From Bacillota bacterium (lineage in GTDB: Bacteria; Bacillota; UBA4882; UBA8346), in NCBI GenBank assembly GCA_023429995.1, contig JAEZCE010000072.1:1-50573 (forward strand): 50,573 nt of DNA, in the 5' to 3' direction. The notes below the pieces were generated by a model that did no database searches, was not told where the DNA came from, and saw only the letters and a list, made by a program, of their open reading frames with translations. Position 1 is the first letter of the stretch; each line of letters begins with the position of its first letter. Below are positions 7,892 through 16,576 of the stretch, piece after piece. The translations under genes were made by a program, and so were the position numbers.

Positions 7892-8257
7892 AAATCTTTC
7901 AAAAATTTTAAAATTGGGTTAAAAAAGCAAAAAGTCGACTTTGATCAATATCTTGTCCAGGTCGGCTTTTCCGTTTTCAAAAGGCTTAAGGGAAAATCCA
8001 AGGTAATTCAGTTCAATACTTTGACGGGCACGCACCATTTCGTCCGAATAATAAAGGAGTTTGTCAAATTTCTTATAGCTTCGCAGCAATGGGAAACCGG
8101 CGGCAGGAAGTTGGAAAGGGAAGTCGAATTTAAAAATTAGACATTCATTCATGATCATGGTAAAATAATAAGATTCAAAGGGTGGTTGATATAAAAACCA
8201 ACAATGGATGGCCTTTTGTCTGGGTTGTTCTGGTAAGTTTGCAATTCAAAAATACTA
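7892..8257. other. Mostly non-coding gap with one doubtful ORF
   Basis: Apart from the doubtful minus-strand frame at 7919-8158, nothing is recognised. A weak dyad (GGTT...AACC near 8182-8202) lies upstream of mltG, with no clear promoter. Confidence 0.5.
7919..8158 (-). CDS. Doubtful small hypothetical protein
   Basis: A 79-codon open frame with a plausible composition (ends GKADLDKILIKVDFLLF) in an otherwise empty gap. No ribosome binding site is visible before its start. I do not recognise the protein. It could be a remnant of a longer gene or a chance frame. Confidence 0.25.
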   Translation of the reverse strand: MIMNECLIFKFDFPFQLPAAGFPLLRSYKKFDKLLYYSDEMVRARQSIELNYLGFSLKPFENGKADLDKILIKVDFLLF

Positions 8258-9343
8258 ATGGAGCCACAATCAATGGTATTAATGAAAAAATACATAGACA
8301 AAAAAGATATCTTGATGAGTCTGAATAAGAAACTTCATACTCCTTTGGGAGCCGCTGTTTTGGTTTTGGTAGCCCTTGTTTTGCTGTTTATTGGATATTA
8401 CTGCTGGAATCTGACTCCAACCCATTCCGGAAATAAGGATTTTTATGTTTTTAAAGTTCCCTATGGCTCTTCATTGCGACAAATCGGCCAAACATTGGCA
8501 AAAAACCATTTGATCCGGAGTCAATTTGTTTTTGAGCTTTATGTCCGCCTAAATCCACATCAGAGAATGGCTAAGGCCGGTTATTACCGAATAAGCCCGG
8601 GAATGTCGGTCCCGGATATTGTAAGGGAACTTCGGCGCGGTATTGCTCAATCCGTAAGAATTACCATTCCGGAAGGTCTGGATAACCAGGAAATAGCCGC
8701 TTTATTGGCCCAAAAAGGGTTGGTTAATCCGCAGAGTTTTTTGAATGCGGCCCGTGATTCGGCCTTGGTGAATCAATTGGCTGGAAATGAACGAACTTTA
8801 TCCGGGACGGAAGGATACTTGTTCCCGGACACTTATAATTTTGAATTAAATGCAACGGTTGAAAAGCAGATTATTCAAAAAATGTTTCTCCGTTTTCAAG
8901 AAGTTTTTCAAAAGAATTTTCAACAGATTCCGGCCGATAGGAGAAAAGAGATCGTTATCATCGCCTCTTTGGTTGAAAAGGAAGCCAGAAAACCCGAAGA
9001 ACGGCCTATTATTGCCGGGATATTTTATAATCGTTTACGGTTGGGATATCCGCTTCAATCCTGTGCGACTGTCCAGTATTCCCTGGGTAAACGGAAAGAA
9101 CGTCTATATTATAAAGACTTACAAGTAGATTCGCCGTATAATACCTATTTACACCAGGGGTTGCCTCCGGGACCGATTTCCAATCCCGGATTGGCTTCGT
9201 TAAAGGCTGCGGCATATCCGGCCCAAGTTCAATATTTATATTTTGTCGCTAGGCCCGATGGCACTCATATTTTTAGCACCACTTATCAGCAACATCTCAA
9301 TGCCCAACATAAAATTGAAAGAATGTTTAACAAAGGAACTTGA
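8258..9343 (+). CDS. mltG: Endolytic murein transglycosylase MltG
   Basis: 361 residues. One membrane helix near residues 29-49 (AAVLVLVALVLLFIGYYCW) anchors it, and the rest lies outside. A LysM-like part (about 63-130) is followed by the YceG catalytic domain with EGYLFPDTY, IIASLVEKEA (catalytic Glu240), FYNRL and LQSCATVQYSLG. A closing GLPPGPISNPG is typical. MltG cuts nascent glycan strands and sets their length. The start is uncertain: the ATG at 8258 has no clear ribosome binding site, and the ATG at 8315, just before the membrane helix, is also possible. The gene heads a co-directional run ending at yqeH. Confidence 0.92.
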   Translation: MEPQSMVLMKKYIDKKDILMSLNKKLHTPLGAAVLVLVALVLLFIGYYCWNLTPTHSGNKDFYVFKVPYGSSLRQIGQTLAKNHLIRSQFVFELYVRLNPHQRMAKAGYYRISPGMSVPDIVRELRRGIAQSVRITIPEGLDNQEIAALLAQKGLVNPQSFLNAARDSALVNQLAGNERTLSGTEGYLFPDTYNFELNATVEKQIIQKMFLRFQEVFQKNFQQIPADRRKEIVIIASLVEKEARKPEERPIIAGIFYNRLRLGYPLQSCATVQYSLGKRKERLYYKDLQVDSPYNTYLHQGLPPGPISNPGLASLKAAAYPAQVQYLYFVARPDGTHIFSTTYQQHLNAQHKIERMFNKGT

Positions 9344-9350
9344 AATAAAA

Positions 9351-10115
9351 ATGGTCATAACACTCCTAGGAACCGGAACTTCTCATGGCGTTCCGGTTCT
9401 GGGTTGTAATTGCGCGACTTGCGCTTCAAAGGACCCACGGGATTGCCGGACTCGCTCGTCGGTATACATTCACCTCGGTGAACTGCATATTTTAATCGAT
9501 ACCGCCACCGAAATGCGTATTCAAACGATTCGCAGCCAGGTTCCGCGGGTTGATTTGGTTCTGATGACCCACAATCATGCGGACCATGTTTGCGGCTTCG
9601 ATGATTTGCGCCGCTTTAGCGAATTACAGGGTAATGAAATACCGGTCTATGGAAATCAAACAACCCTAAGGGGTATTGCCGGTATGTTTCCCTATATCTT
9701 CGATAATCGAACCCATATTGGCGGCGGGATACCAAGAATTTGCCTGAAAGAAATCGCTTTACCCTTTGAGGTGGCCGGGATTAAAATTATACCGATCCCG
9801 GTTTTCCATGGCCCTTTGGGTATCTTTGGCTACCGGATCGGTGATGTTGCCTATATCACCGATTGCAGCAGTATCCCGGAAGAAAGTCTGAAGCTTTTAA
9901 AAAATTTAAAATTGCTTATATTAGGAGTATTGAGATTTAAACCTCACCCAACTCATTTTAATCTGGAGCAGGGTTTGCAGATGATAGAGATGATCAAGCC
10001 CAAGCACAGTATTTTAACACATATTGCTCACGATTTTAAATATAACGAAGTAAACTTATTATTGCCTGCCAATGTAGAGTTGGGTTATGATGGACAACGG
10101 GTAGAAGTTGGTTGA
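9351..10115 (+). CDS. PhnP-like metallo-beta-lactamase fold hydrolase
   Basis: 254 residues. The metal-binding motif H-N-H-A-D-H lies at residues 74-79 (LMTHNHADHVCGFDDLRRF). It continues with VFHGPLGIFGYRIGDVAYITDCS and ends with FNLEQGLQMIEMIKPKHSILTHIAHD, a pattern shared with PhnP-type phosphodiesterases. PhnP itself cleaves cyclic phosphodiesters, but there is no phosphonate operon here, so a nucleotide or RNA-derived substrate is equally possible. The ATG at 9351 is just 7 bases after the mltG stop. AAAGGA at 9332-9337 is somewhat distant. The cysteines in LGCNCATC near the start may bind another metal. Confidence 0.8.
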   Translation: MVITLLGTGTSHGVPVLGCNCATCASKDPRDCRTRSSVYIHLGELHILIDTATEMRIQTIRSQVPRVDLVLMTHNHADHVCGFDDLRRFSELQGNEIPVYGNQTTLRGIAGMFPYIFDNRTHIGGGIPRICLKEIALPFEVAGIKIIPIPVFHGPLGIFGYRIGDVAYITDCSSIPEESLKLLKNLKLLILGVLRFKPHPTHFNLEQGLQMIEMIKPKHSILTHIAHDFKYNEVNLLLPANVELGYDGQRVEVG

Positions 10116-10178
10116 AAGCCGGCGGTTGGGGTTTGATTTTTATGAACGGAATGAACATTAAGCCTAAGCGGAGGATTT

Positions 10179-11036
10179 ATGGAAGATCATTTAGTGATTG
10201 CAACTGCAAATCAAAGCACAATTCGAATATATGCTGCTTTAACCGCCGGAGTCGTGGAAGAGGCCCGGAAGATTCATGAAACCTGGCCTACTGCCACTGC
10301 CGCTTTTGGAAGAGTACTGACCGGAACATTGATGATGGGTGTCATGAATGACAACTTAAAGCGCCTGACGGTGACTGTTTCGGGGAACGGGCCAATCGGC
10401 AGGGTTTTGGCGGTGTCCAATGAACGGGGCCAGGTGAAAGGTGAAATTGATAATCCAAGGGTGGATTTGAAACCCAATTCTTCCGGTAAACTGGATGTTG
10501 GTGGAGGCATTGGCTCGGGAGAAATGATGGTACTCAAGGATCTGGGATTGAAAGACCCTTATCAAGGGGTGGTTCCGCTTCAAAATGGAGAGATAGCGGA
10601 AGATTTCGCCTATTATTTTACGAAATCGGAACAGACTCCGTCGGCGGTCGCCTTGGGAGTTTTGGTCAATCCCGATGGAACGGTTCAAACGGCCGGAGGC
10701 CTGATTGTTCAACTTTTGCCGGGTTCCACGGAAGCTACCCTTTCAGCTTTGGAACAAAAGCTCCATGACATGCCGCGATTAACGGATATGTTAGCCGGGG
10801 GAGTTTCGCCGGAGGAATTAATTTCCCGTATTGCGCCCGATCCGGAAACGGTCAAAATTTTAGAACGACTCAATGTGAGTTATCATTGTGATTGCTCATG
10901 GGATAGGTTTCGAGGACCTTTGTTGAGTTTGGATCCGGGTGAAATCGGGAATATTTTGCAGGAACAAGGTCAGGTCGAAGTGCGTTGCCATTTTTGTAAT
11001 AAGATTTATCATTACCGGGAAAGCCAATTAAAATAA
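10179..11036 (+). CDS. hslO: Redox-regulated chaperone Hsp33
   Basis: 285 residues, full length for the family. The N-terminal chaperone domain carries GPIGRVLAVSNERGQVKGEI and GGGIGSGEMMVLKDLG. The C-terminal redox switch has the four zinc cysteines in the expected CxC and CxxC arrangement (Cys237, Cys239, Cys270, Cys273). Oxidation releases zinc and activates holdase activity against unfolding proteins. The ATG at 10179 follows GGAGG. It fits the oxidative-stress flavour of the preceding flavoprotein genes, though those are not linked to it by operon. Confidence 0.95.
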   Translation: MEDHLVIATANQSTIRIYAALTAGVVEEARKIHETWPTATAAFGRVLTGTLMMGVMNDNLKRLTVTVSGNGPIGRVLAVSNERGQVKGEIDNPRVDLKPNSSGKLDVGGGIGSGEMMVLKDLGLKDPYQGVVPLQNGEIAEDFAYYFTKSEQTPSAVALGVLVNPDGTVQTAGGLIVQLLPGSTEATLSALEQKLHDMPRLTDMLAGGVSPEELISRIAPDPETVKILERLNVSYHCDCSWDRFRGPLLSLDPGEIGNILQEQGQVEVRCHFCNKIYHYRESQLK

Positions 11037-11083
11037 ATTTTTAATGTTATATCAACAATCGGTAGATAACGGGAGGATCAGGA

Positions 11084-11590
11084 ATGCTGCAAAAATTATG
11101 CCCGAGAGTACAGGCGCAGTCCGTTTTGGAACTTGATTTGGATGAGTTGAAAAAAGTCGGTATTCGGGGAATTATCTTTGATTTGGATAATACTTTGGTA
11201 GAATGGAAACAAGATGATTTGAGCCCTGAAATTATTCAGCTGGTTTCCAGATTTAAACAATCCGGTTTTAAAATGTGCATTCTTTCCAATGCTTTAGAGC
11301 ATAGGGTGGAAGCGGTGGCCAGTCTCTTAGAGATCCCGTATGTTTCGCGGGCCGTCAAACCTCGGAAAATTCCCTTTCGAAAGGCTTTGAAACTGATGGA
11401 AACCGAGCCGGATGAGACAGCGGTCGTTGGGGATCAGCTTTTTACCGATATATTGGGCGGTAATCGCATGGAACTCTATACGATTTGGACTCCCCCATTA
11501 AGTGATACCGAGTTTATCAGCACCCGGGCGGTCCGGCAATTGGAACGTCTTGTCATTAAACGTTTTCGCAAGAAAGGAATATTACAGTGA
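11084..11590 (+). CDS. yqeG: YqeG family HAD phosphatase
   Basis: 168 residues, HAD subfamily IIIA. The nucleophile motif is FDLDNTLVEW, followed by CILSNAL (motif II) and VVGDQLFTDILGGNRM (motif IV). The family is related to phosphatidylglycerophosphate phosphatases and, in Bacillota, is almost always next to yqeH. ATG follows GGGAGG. Its stop overlaps the next start (GTGA), implying translational coupling with yqeH. Confidence 0.92.
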   Translation: MLQKLCPRVQAQSVLELDLDELKKVGIRGIIFDLDNTLVEWKQDDLSPEIIQLVSRFKQSGFKMCILSNALEHRVEAVASLLEIPYVSRAVKPRKIPFRKALKLMETEPDETAVVGDQLFTDILGGNRMELYTIWTPPLSDTEFISTRAVRQLERLVIKRFRKKGILQ

Positions 11591-12699
11591 GTGGAAATAA
11601 CCAATACTGCCGCGGCTGTGGCGTCGCAATTCAAACTCAATTTCCTGAAAAGGCCGGATATGTGCCTGAGAATCACCAGCACAAAGGACAGCTTATTTGT
11701 AAACGCTGTTATCGGATGATTCATTATGGGGAAGTTGGAGAGGTACACCCCGGACCTGATGCCATCCGGCAGAGTATTATGAAAGCGATAACCCTTTGTG
11801 ATTTGCTGATCATAGTTTGCGACTTCGCGGATTTGGCGGGAAGTTTGCCGCTATGGTCGGGGTTTTTGGCCGGCAAACCCTATATTTTAATTATGAATAA
11901 AATCGATTTACTGCCAATGCGGGCCAAGCAGCCGGAGATCCTGGACTATTTAAAGAATTACTTAAAGAAGACAGCTTGGCCGGCGCCCCGGGATATTATT
12001 TTGACTAGCGGAATGAAGGGGAAGGGTGTGGATATCTTGGCAGGGCGCATTGCCAAAGAAGTCGGCCCCGGTTCCAAGATTGCCATGTTAGGTGTGACCA
12101 ATGTCGGAAAATCCTCTCTTATAAAGCAGTTGCTGAAGTTGGAAGGTTCGGTCATTTCACCGACGATTTCCAAGTTTCCCGGAACTACCATGGGGCTTAG
12201 TAATTGGGGCATTTTAAAAGGGCGCAATACCTTAATCGATACTCCCGGATTAGCGCCCGAGGATAGAGTCGCCGATTTGGTTTGTCCGGAATGCGCCAGT
12301 ACTTTGGTGGCATCTCAGAAAATGGAACAAAAGTTGTGGGGATTAAAGCCCGGTAAAGGATTAATTCTAGGCGGTTTATGCGGTTTTGCCTATCTGGGAG
12401 AGGTGGAAGAGGTCATTATCGCTTACAGCTCGCCGGACGTAGTGATGCACCGTACGGATAATAACAAAATGGATGCTTTATTGGACGAGAAACCTTCTTG
12501 GCTTACCCGGATTTGCCGGAAATGTATCGGTAAAATCCAGTGGCAGGAAGAGGTTGTACATCTTGAGGATAATCAGGATTTAGCAGTTGCCGGTATAGGC
12601 TGGATCTCGCTGCGTGGAACAGCCGCCGATTTTAAAATTCGAATTCCCAAGGGAGTGCGATTCGAGGTAAGGCCGGCTATCATCGGAAAAAAATCCTGA
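11587..12699 (+). CDS. yqeH: Ribosome biogenesis GTPase YqeH (circularly permuted)
   Basis: 370 residues, GTG start overlapping the yqeG stop. An N-terminal zinc finger uses Cys8, Cys11, Cys38 and Cys41. GTPase motifs come in permuted order: G4 NKID, G5-like TSGMKGKG, then G1 GVTNVGKSS and G3 DTPGL. YqeH assists assembly of the 30S ribosomal subunit. A second pair of CxxC motifs (CPEC after the GTPase, CRKC near residue 308) is visible in the C-terminal part. A terminator follows at 12783-12820. Confidence 0.95.
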   Translation: MSGNNQYCRGCGVAIQTQFPEKAGYVPENHQHKGQLICKRCYRMIHYGEVGEVHPGPDAIRQSIMKAITLCDLLIIVCDFADLAGSLPLWSGFLAGKPYILIMNKIDLLPMRAKQPEILDYLKNYLKKTAWPAPRDIILTSGMKGKGVDILAGRIAKEVGPGSKIAMLGVTNVGKSSLIKQLLKLEGSVISPTISKFPGTTMGLSNWGILKGRNTLIDTPGLAPEDRVADLVCPECASTLVASQKMEQKLWGLKPGKGLILGGLCGFAYLGEVEEVIIAYSSPDVVMHRTDNNKMDALLDEKPSWLTRICRKCIGKIQWQEEVVHLEDNQDLAVAGIGWISLRGTAADFKIRIPKGVRFEVRPAIIGKKS

Positions 12700-12782
12700 G
12701 CTAAACGAATTTGAAAGATTGTTCCCGGGTAGATATGGGGGCGTCCGGAAATGAAATGAACATACCCAAAAAAACAAATGAT

Positions 12783-12820
12783 CCTGCCTCATTTTACAAT
12801 GGATGAATGCAGGTTTTTTT
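12783..12820 (+). terminator. Intrinsic terminator after yqeH
   Basis: CCTGC at 12783-12787 pairs with GCAGG at 12809-12813, with partial pairing inside. Seven T residues (12814-12820) follow. It ends the mltG-to-yqeH run and isolates the next gene. Confidence 0.75.
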
Positions 12821-12911
12821 ATGTAAAAGTCCTTTTTATTCGTTATCAATCCTATGGGTGGTTGAAAGGATAAGGAATACAATAAAATATTGCAATATAT
12901 TGAATTATTGA

Positions 12912-12940
12912 TTGACAATCGATTGCAATTTTAATAAAAT
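12912..12940 (+). promoter_or_regulatory. Sigma-A promoter of the GH94 gene with overlapping palindrome
   Basis: TTGACA (12912-12917), a 17-base spacer and TAAAAT (12935-12940) make a near-consensus promoter. The perfect palindrome CAATCGATTG (12916-12925) overlaps the -35. Its central CG is typical of LacI-family operators, so a repressor site is likely. A second palindrome, CAATATATTG, lies at 12893-12902. Confidence 0.7.
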
Positions 12941-12975
12941 TTCAGGGAGGAACAATATAAGAAGGAGTCTACAAA

Positions 12976-15336
12976 ATGAATTATGGATATTTTGATGACC
13001 TGAAAAAAGAGTATGTAATTTTGAATCCAATGACACCGATGTCATGGATCAACTATTTAGGGACCGGTGAATTTGCTTCCATTGTATCCAATAATGCCAG
13101 CGGTTATTCGTTTTATAAATCGCCGCGTTTAGGAAGAATGCTGCGGTTCCGGTTCAATAGTATTCCCATGGATCGACCGGGACGGTATATTTATATTCGG
13201 GACCGTGAAGACGGAGATTATTGGTCGGCCTCCTGGCAACCGGTGGGAAAACCCCTGGATAAGTATAAGAGCGCTTGCCGTCATGGCCTTGGTTATACGG
13301 TTTTTGAAAGCGACTATCAGGAGATCCACACAAACTATCGGATCTTTGTGCCTATCGACAAGCCGGTTGAGTTCTGGGAAGTTGAACTTGAAAACAAGTC
13401 CGACCGGGAACGGGAATTATCCCTGTTTACATACGCCGAATGGTGCTTTTGGAACATGGATCAGGATCTCAGCAACTTCCAATATATTTTATACACCTGC
13501 CGGATGAATTATCAGGACGACATTATCGATTATCGAATGAGTTTTGCCCCGCCGGAAGACCCGAGGGCTTTTATGGCTTCTACCTTACCGGTAACCAGCT
13601 TTGACACCGACCGGGAATGTTTTATCGGTGATTATCATCACGAGGGAAATCCAACCGCGGTTGAAAGGGGTCAATGTTCTAACTCCATTGCCGTTGGAGG
13701 CACCCCTTGCGCCTCGCTGGAAAATAGGATTACCTTGAAACCGGGCGAAAAGAAGTACGCGCTTTTTATTGTCGGCATCGGTGATGCAACTACTTTCGGC
13801 AAAGAATGCCGTAATATCTATTCGGATCGCGATAAAGTAAATGAAGAGTTTGAGCGGGTACAAAATTATTGGAAACAAAGGCTTTCCCAATATACCTGTG
13901 AGACTCCTTCGGGAATGGTCGATAGCATGATTAACCTTTGGAACCAGTATCAATGCCACACCACTTTTAACTGGTCAAGATCGGCATCTTTCAATGAAGC
14001 CGGGGGAAGGGACGGTTTGGGATACCGGGATACCAACCAAGATTTATTGGGAGTCGTCCATTCCATACCGGATGAAGTTCACGATAAACTTCTGGAATTA
14101 CTAAAAGGTCAACTTCACGAAGGCTATGCCATGCACGGTTTCCAACCGTTAATCTGGAAACAGGGCGCCCATAATATTCCAAATCCCGAACAGATTTACT
14201 CGGATGATCACCTGTGGCTGTTGCTTTCCGTATCGGCTTATATTAAAGAAACCGGAATCTTTGATTTTTTAAGTGAAGTGATCCCGTATGCGGATGAAAA
14301 AGAAGAATCGGTTTATGAACATTTAAAAAAAGCCCTTGAATACTCTTGGAAACAAAAGGGTCCCCATGGTTTATTGTTAGGCTTGGCAGCAGATTGGAAT
14401 GATTGCATCAACTTAAAAGGCAGAGGCGAAAGTACCTGGAGTACCTTTTTATATTACCGGGCTCTGCAGGAATTTGTGGCTCTTGCCGAACGTTGCGGCC
14501 GAAAAAAGGATGTTGAGCATTTTCAAAATTATCAATGCCTGATTCAAGAAAAACTTCAGCAATACGCTTGGGATGGGGAGTGGTATGTCAGGGGGTTTCT
14601 CGACAGCGGCCGTAAATTAGGCTCCCATGAAAGCGAACAAAGCAAAATTTTTATTAACAGTCAAACCTGGGCGGTGGTGTCGGGAGCCGCCGATCAAGAA
14701 CAAGCCAAACTGGCTATGGACAGTCTCCATCGATATCTTGCCACTGAACATGGAATTGTCAAAAATTATCCTGCATTTCGCGAATACGATCAGGAAATTG
14801 GTTACATTACCGCCTATCCGGCGGGTTTGAAAGAAAATGCCGCTATTTTTTGTCATGCCAATACCTGGGCGGTCATTGCCGAAGCCATGCTTGGCAGGGG
14901 AGACCGGGCTTACCAATACTACCTATCCTTCTTGCCGGCAGCTAAAAATGACCAGGCTGATCTTTACACCATGGAACCCTATGTCTATTCCCAATTTATA
15001 ACCGGCAAAGAACACCCTTATCATTTCGGAAGGGCTCGTAATTCATGGTTGACAGGCACGGCTTCCTGGAGTTTTGTGGCCGTTACCCAGTATATCTTGG
15101 GAATCAGAGCGGATTATGATGGCCTGGTTGTTGATCCCTGCATACCTTCCGAATGGGAAGGTTTTAAGGTCCGCAGGGTTTTCCGGGGTAAAATATGCAA
15201 CATTTCTGTCGCCAATCCAAAGCGTGTAAATTGTGGTGTGGTTGAATTAACAGTCAATGGGAAGAAAGTGAAGGGAAATATGATACCCTTCGATGTCATG
15301 GAGGAACAAAATCAAGTCGGAGTTGTTTTAGGGTAA
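12976..15336 (+). CDS. GH94 disaccharide phosphorylase (cellobiose/chitobiose phosphorylase-like)
   Basis: 786 residues, full length. The N-terminal super-beta-sandwich begins NYGYFDDLKKEYVI and has WINYLGTGEFASIVSNNASG and SASWQPVGK. The (alpha/alpha)6 barrel carries NLWNQYQCHTTF, RDTNQDLLGV and AADWNDC, with the general acid expected at Asp476. Enzymes of this family cleave beta-linked glucose or GlcNAc disaccharides with phosphate, saving ATP. The signature shares features with both cellobiose and N,N'-diacetylchitobiose phosphorylases, so I do not fix the substrate. GGAGG and AAGGAG precede the ATG. The gene has its own promoter and terminator, and no transporter lies beside it. Confidence 0.85.
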   Translation: MNYGYFDDLKKEYVILNPMTPMSWINYLGTGEFASIVSNNASGYSFYKSPRLGRMLRFRFNSIPMDRPGRYIYIRDREDGDYWSASWQPVGKPLDKYKSACRHGLGYTVFESDYQEIHTNYRIFVPIDKPVEFWEVELENKSDRERELSLFTYAEWCFWNMDQDLSNFQYILYTCRMNYQDDIIDYRMSFAPPEDPRAFMASTLPVTSFDTDRECFIGDYHHEGNPTAVERGQCSNSIAVGGTPCASLENRITLKPGEKKYALFIVGIGDATTFGKECRNIYSDRDKVNEEFERVQNYWKQRLSQYTCETPSGMVDSMINLWNQYQCHTTFNWSRSASFNEAGGRDGLGYRDTNQDLLGVVHSIPDEVHDKLLELLKGQLHEGYAMHGFQPLIWKQGAHNIPNPEQIYSDDHLWLLLSVSAYIKETGIFDFLSEVIPYADEKEESVYEHLKKALEYSWKQKGPHGLLLGLAADWNDCINLKGRGESTWSTFLYYRALQEFVALAERCGRKKDVEHFQNYQCLIQEKLQQYAWDGEWYVRGFLDSGRKLGSHESEQSKIFINSQTWAVVSGAADQEQAKLAMDSLHRYLATEHGIVKNYPAFREYDQEIGYITAYPAGLKENAAIFCHANTWAVIAEAMLGRGDRAYQYYLSFLPAAKNDQADLYTMEPYVYSQFITGKEHPYHFGRARNSWLTGTASWSFVAVTQYILGIRADYDGLVVDPCIPSEWEGFKVRRVFRGKICNISVANPKRVNCGVVELTVNGKKVKGNMIPFDVMEEQNQVGVVLG

Positions 15337-15400
15337 TCATTCATTCACTGACCTTAAGATTCTTGCGGCTAAAAAAAGTTTAGGGCCTGATTCTTTGCTA

Positions 15401-15440
15401 AATTCCGGCATTGTACTGGTTACATGCCGGAATTATCTTT
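15401..15440 (+). terminator. Hairpin ending the GH94 unit
   Basis: AATTCCGGCAT (15401-15411) pairs perfectly with ATGCCGGAATT (15424-15434). The short T-rich run ATCTTTT follows. The open frame's first ATG (15424) lies inside this stem, which argues against it being the aroE start. Confidence 0.6.
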
Positions 15441-15492
15441 TAGTTTCAAACATTGGCAGGAAAACCCATCATGGAACACGAATAAATTGGGT

Positions 15493-16347
15493 ATGAACAC
15501 AAATACGTTGGGCGGAAATACCAAAGTTTTGGCAGTTTTCGGGGACCCGGTTCATCATAGCCTGTCTCCGCTGATGCATAATGCGGCTTTTTCGGCGCTG
15601 GGATGGGAGTGTGTTTATATTCCGTGCCGCGTTGAGAGTGGGAAACTTCCTGTTGCAGTGGAGTCAATCCGGGCGTTGAATTGGATAGGCGCCAATATTA
15701 CAGTTCCCCACAAACAAGCGGTTCTGAATGGGTTGGATCAAATTATCGGTGATGCCCAAAAAAGCGGATCGGTGAATACGATTATTCATCGGGATGGGCG
15801 ATTAATCGGCGCAAGTACCGATGGGGTGGGATTTTTGCGTTCCCTTTCTGAGGACGGCCATTTCGATATGGTAGGAAAGAAGGTACTTCTTTTTGGCGCA
15901 GGCGGCGCTGCCCGGGCTGTGCTTTATTCCCTGATATCAGCCGGAATCGTTTCTTTAACGATAGTGAACCGGAATCTTGAGAAAGCGAATGAATTGCGAA
16001 GAGAAGCTTTAGATAAGGCGGGATTCCGGGTTGACGTGGCCGATTTAAACGAGCTCTCGAAAATCGATTGGGATTCTTTTGATTTATTGATTAATTCTAC
16101 TTCTGTAGGTCGGCAGGATGATCAAAGTTTAATCCCCGGCAATTTCTTACAGCCGAAGCATTTTGTTTACGATATGAACTATACGAAAAGCGGCACCAAA
16201 CTTTATCGTGATGCTCAACAAATTGGCTGTCGGGCGCTTTCTGGTTTGTCTATGCTTTTATACCAGGGCGCAGAAAGTTTCCGATTATGGTTTGATTCCG
16301 ATCCGCCGGTTGATGTGATGCGTCGCGCTCTATATCAGTATTATTAA
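15493..16347 (+). CDS. aroE: Shikimate dehydrogenase
   Basis: 284 residues from the ATG at 15493. The shikimate-binding N-terminus reads AVFGDPVHHSLSPLMHNAAF. The catalytic Lys is in NITVPHKQAV, and the NADP-binding GAGGAARAV loop and NSTSVG are present. It reduces 3-dehydroshikimate in aromatic amino acid synthesis. The frame is open from 15424, but that part lies in a terminator stem and adds 23 residues not typical of AroE. The ribosome binding site at 15493 is weak. A four-codon frame (ATG at 15471, with AGGAAAA upstream) ends just before it and could aid re-initiation. Confidence 0.88.
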   Translation: MNTNTLGGNTKVLAVFGDPVHHSLSPLMHNAAFSALGWECVYIPCRVESGKLPVAVESIRALNWIGANITVPHKQAVLNGLDQIIGDAQKSGSVNTIIHRDGRLIGASTDGVGFLRSLSEDGHFDMVGKKVLLFGAGGAARAVLYSLISAGIVSLTIVNRNLEKANELRREALDKAGFRVDVADLNELSKIDWDSFDLLINSTSVGRQDDQSLIPGNFLQPKHFVYDMNYTKSGTKLYRDAQQIGCRALSGLSMLLYQGAESFRLWFDSDPPVDVMRRALYQYY

Positions 16348-16390
16348 TAAAGCTTGTGGCTTTTATTAAAATGGTGTTTTGTTTTTTTAG
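16344..16390 (+). terminator. Possible terminator after aroE
   Basis: TTAATAAAGC, a TTGTG loop and GCTTTTATTAA form a stem with one bulged T, overlapping the aroE stop. A T-rich run follows about ten bases later. Confidence 0.4.
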
Positions 16391-16501
16391 TTGAATACGC
16401 CGAAGAACATGTTTTTTGAGAGCTTTTGGTCATGTAATCAAATTTTTCTTGGCCCGGATTTGTTACTTTTGCGATTTTAGCAGGATCATCATAAATTAAA
16501 G

Positions 16502-16532
16502 TTGAATTATAACATAATAAGAAAATTATAAT
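16502..16532 (+). promoter_or_regulatory. Candidate promoter of the pilus cluster
   Basis: TTGAAT (16502-16507) and a perfect TATAAT (16527-16532) are separated by 19 bases, which is slightly long. The region is very AT-rich and lies 45 bases before the pilM start. Confidence 0.5.
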
Positions 16533-16576
16533 ATTTTTACCTTTATTTTCAGTTTATTTATTTTTTGGAGGGTAGG

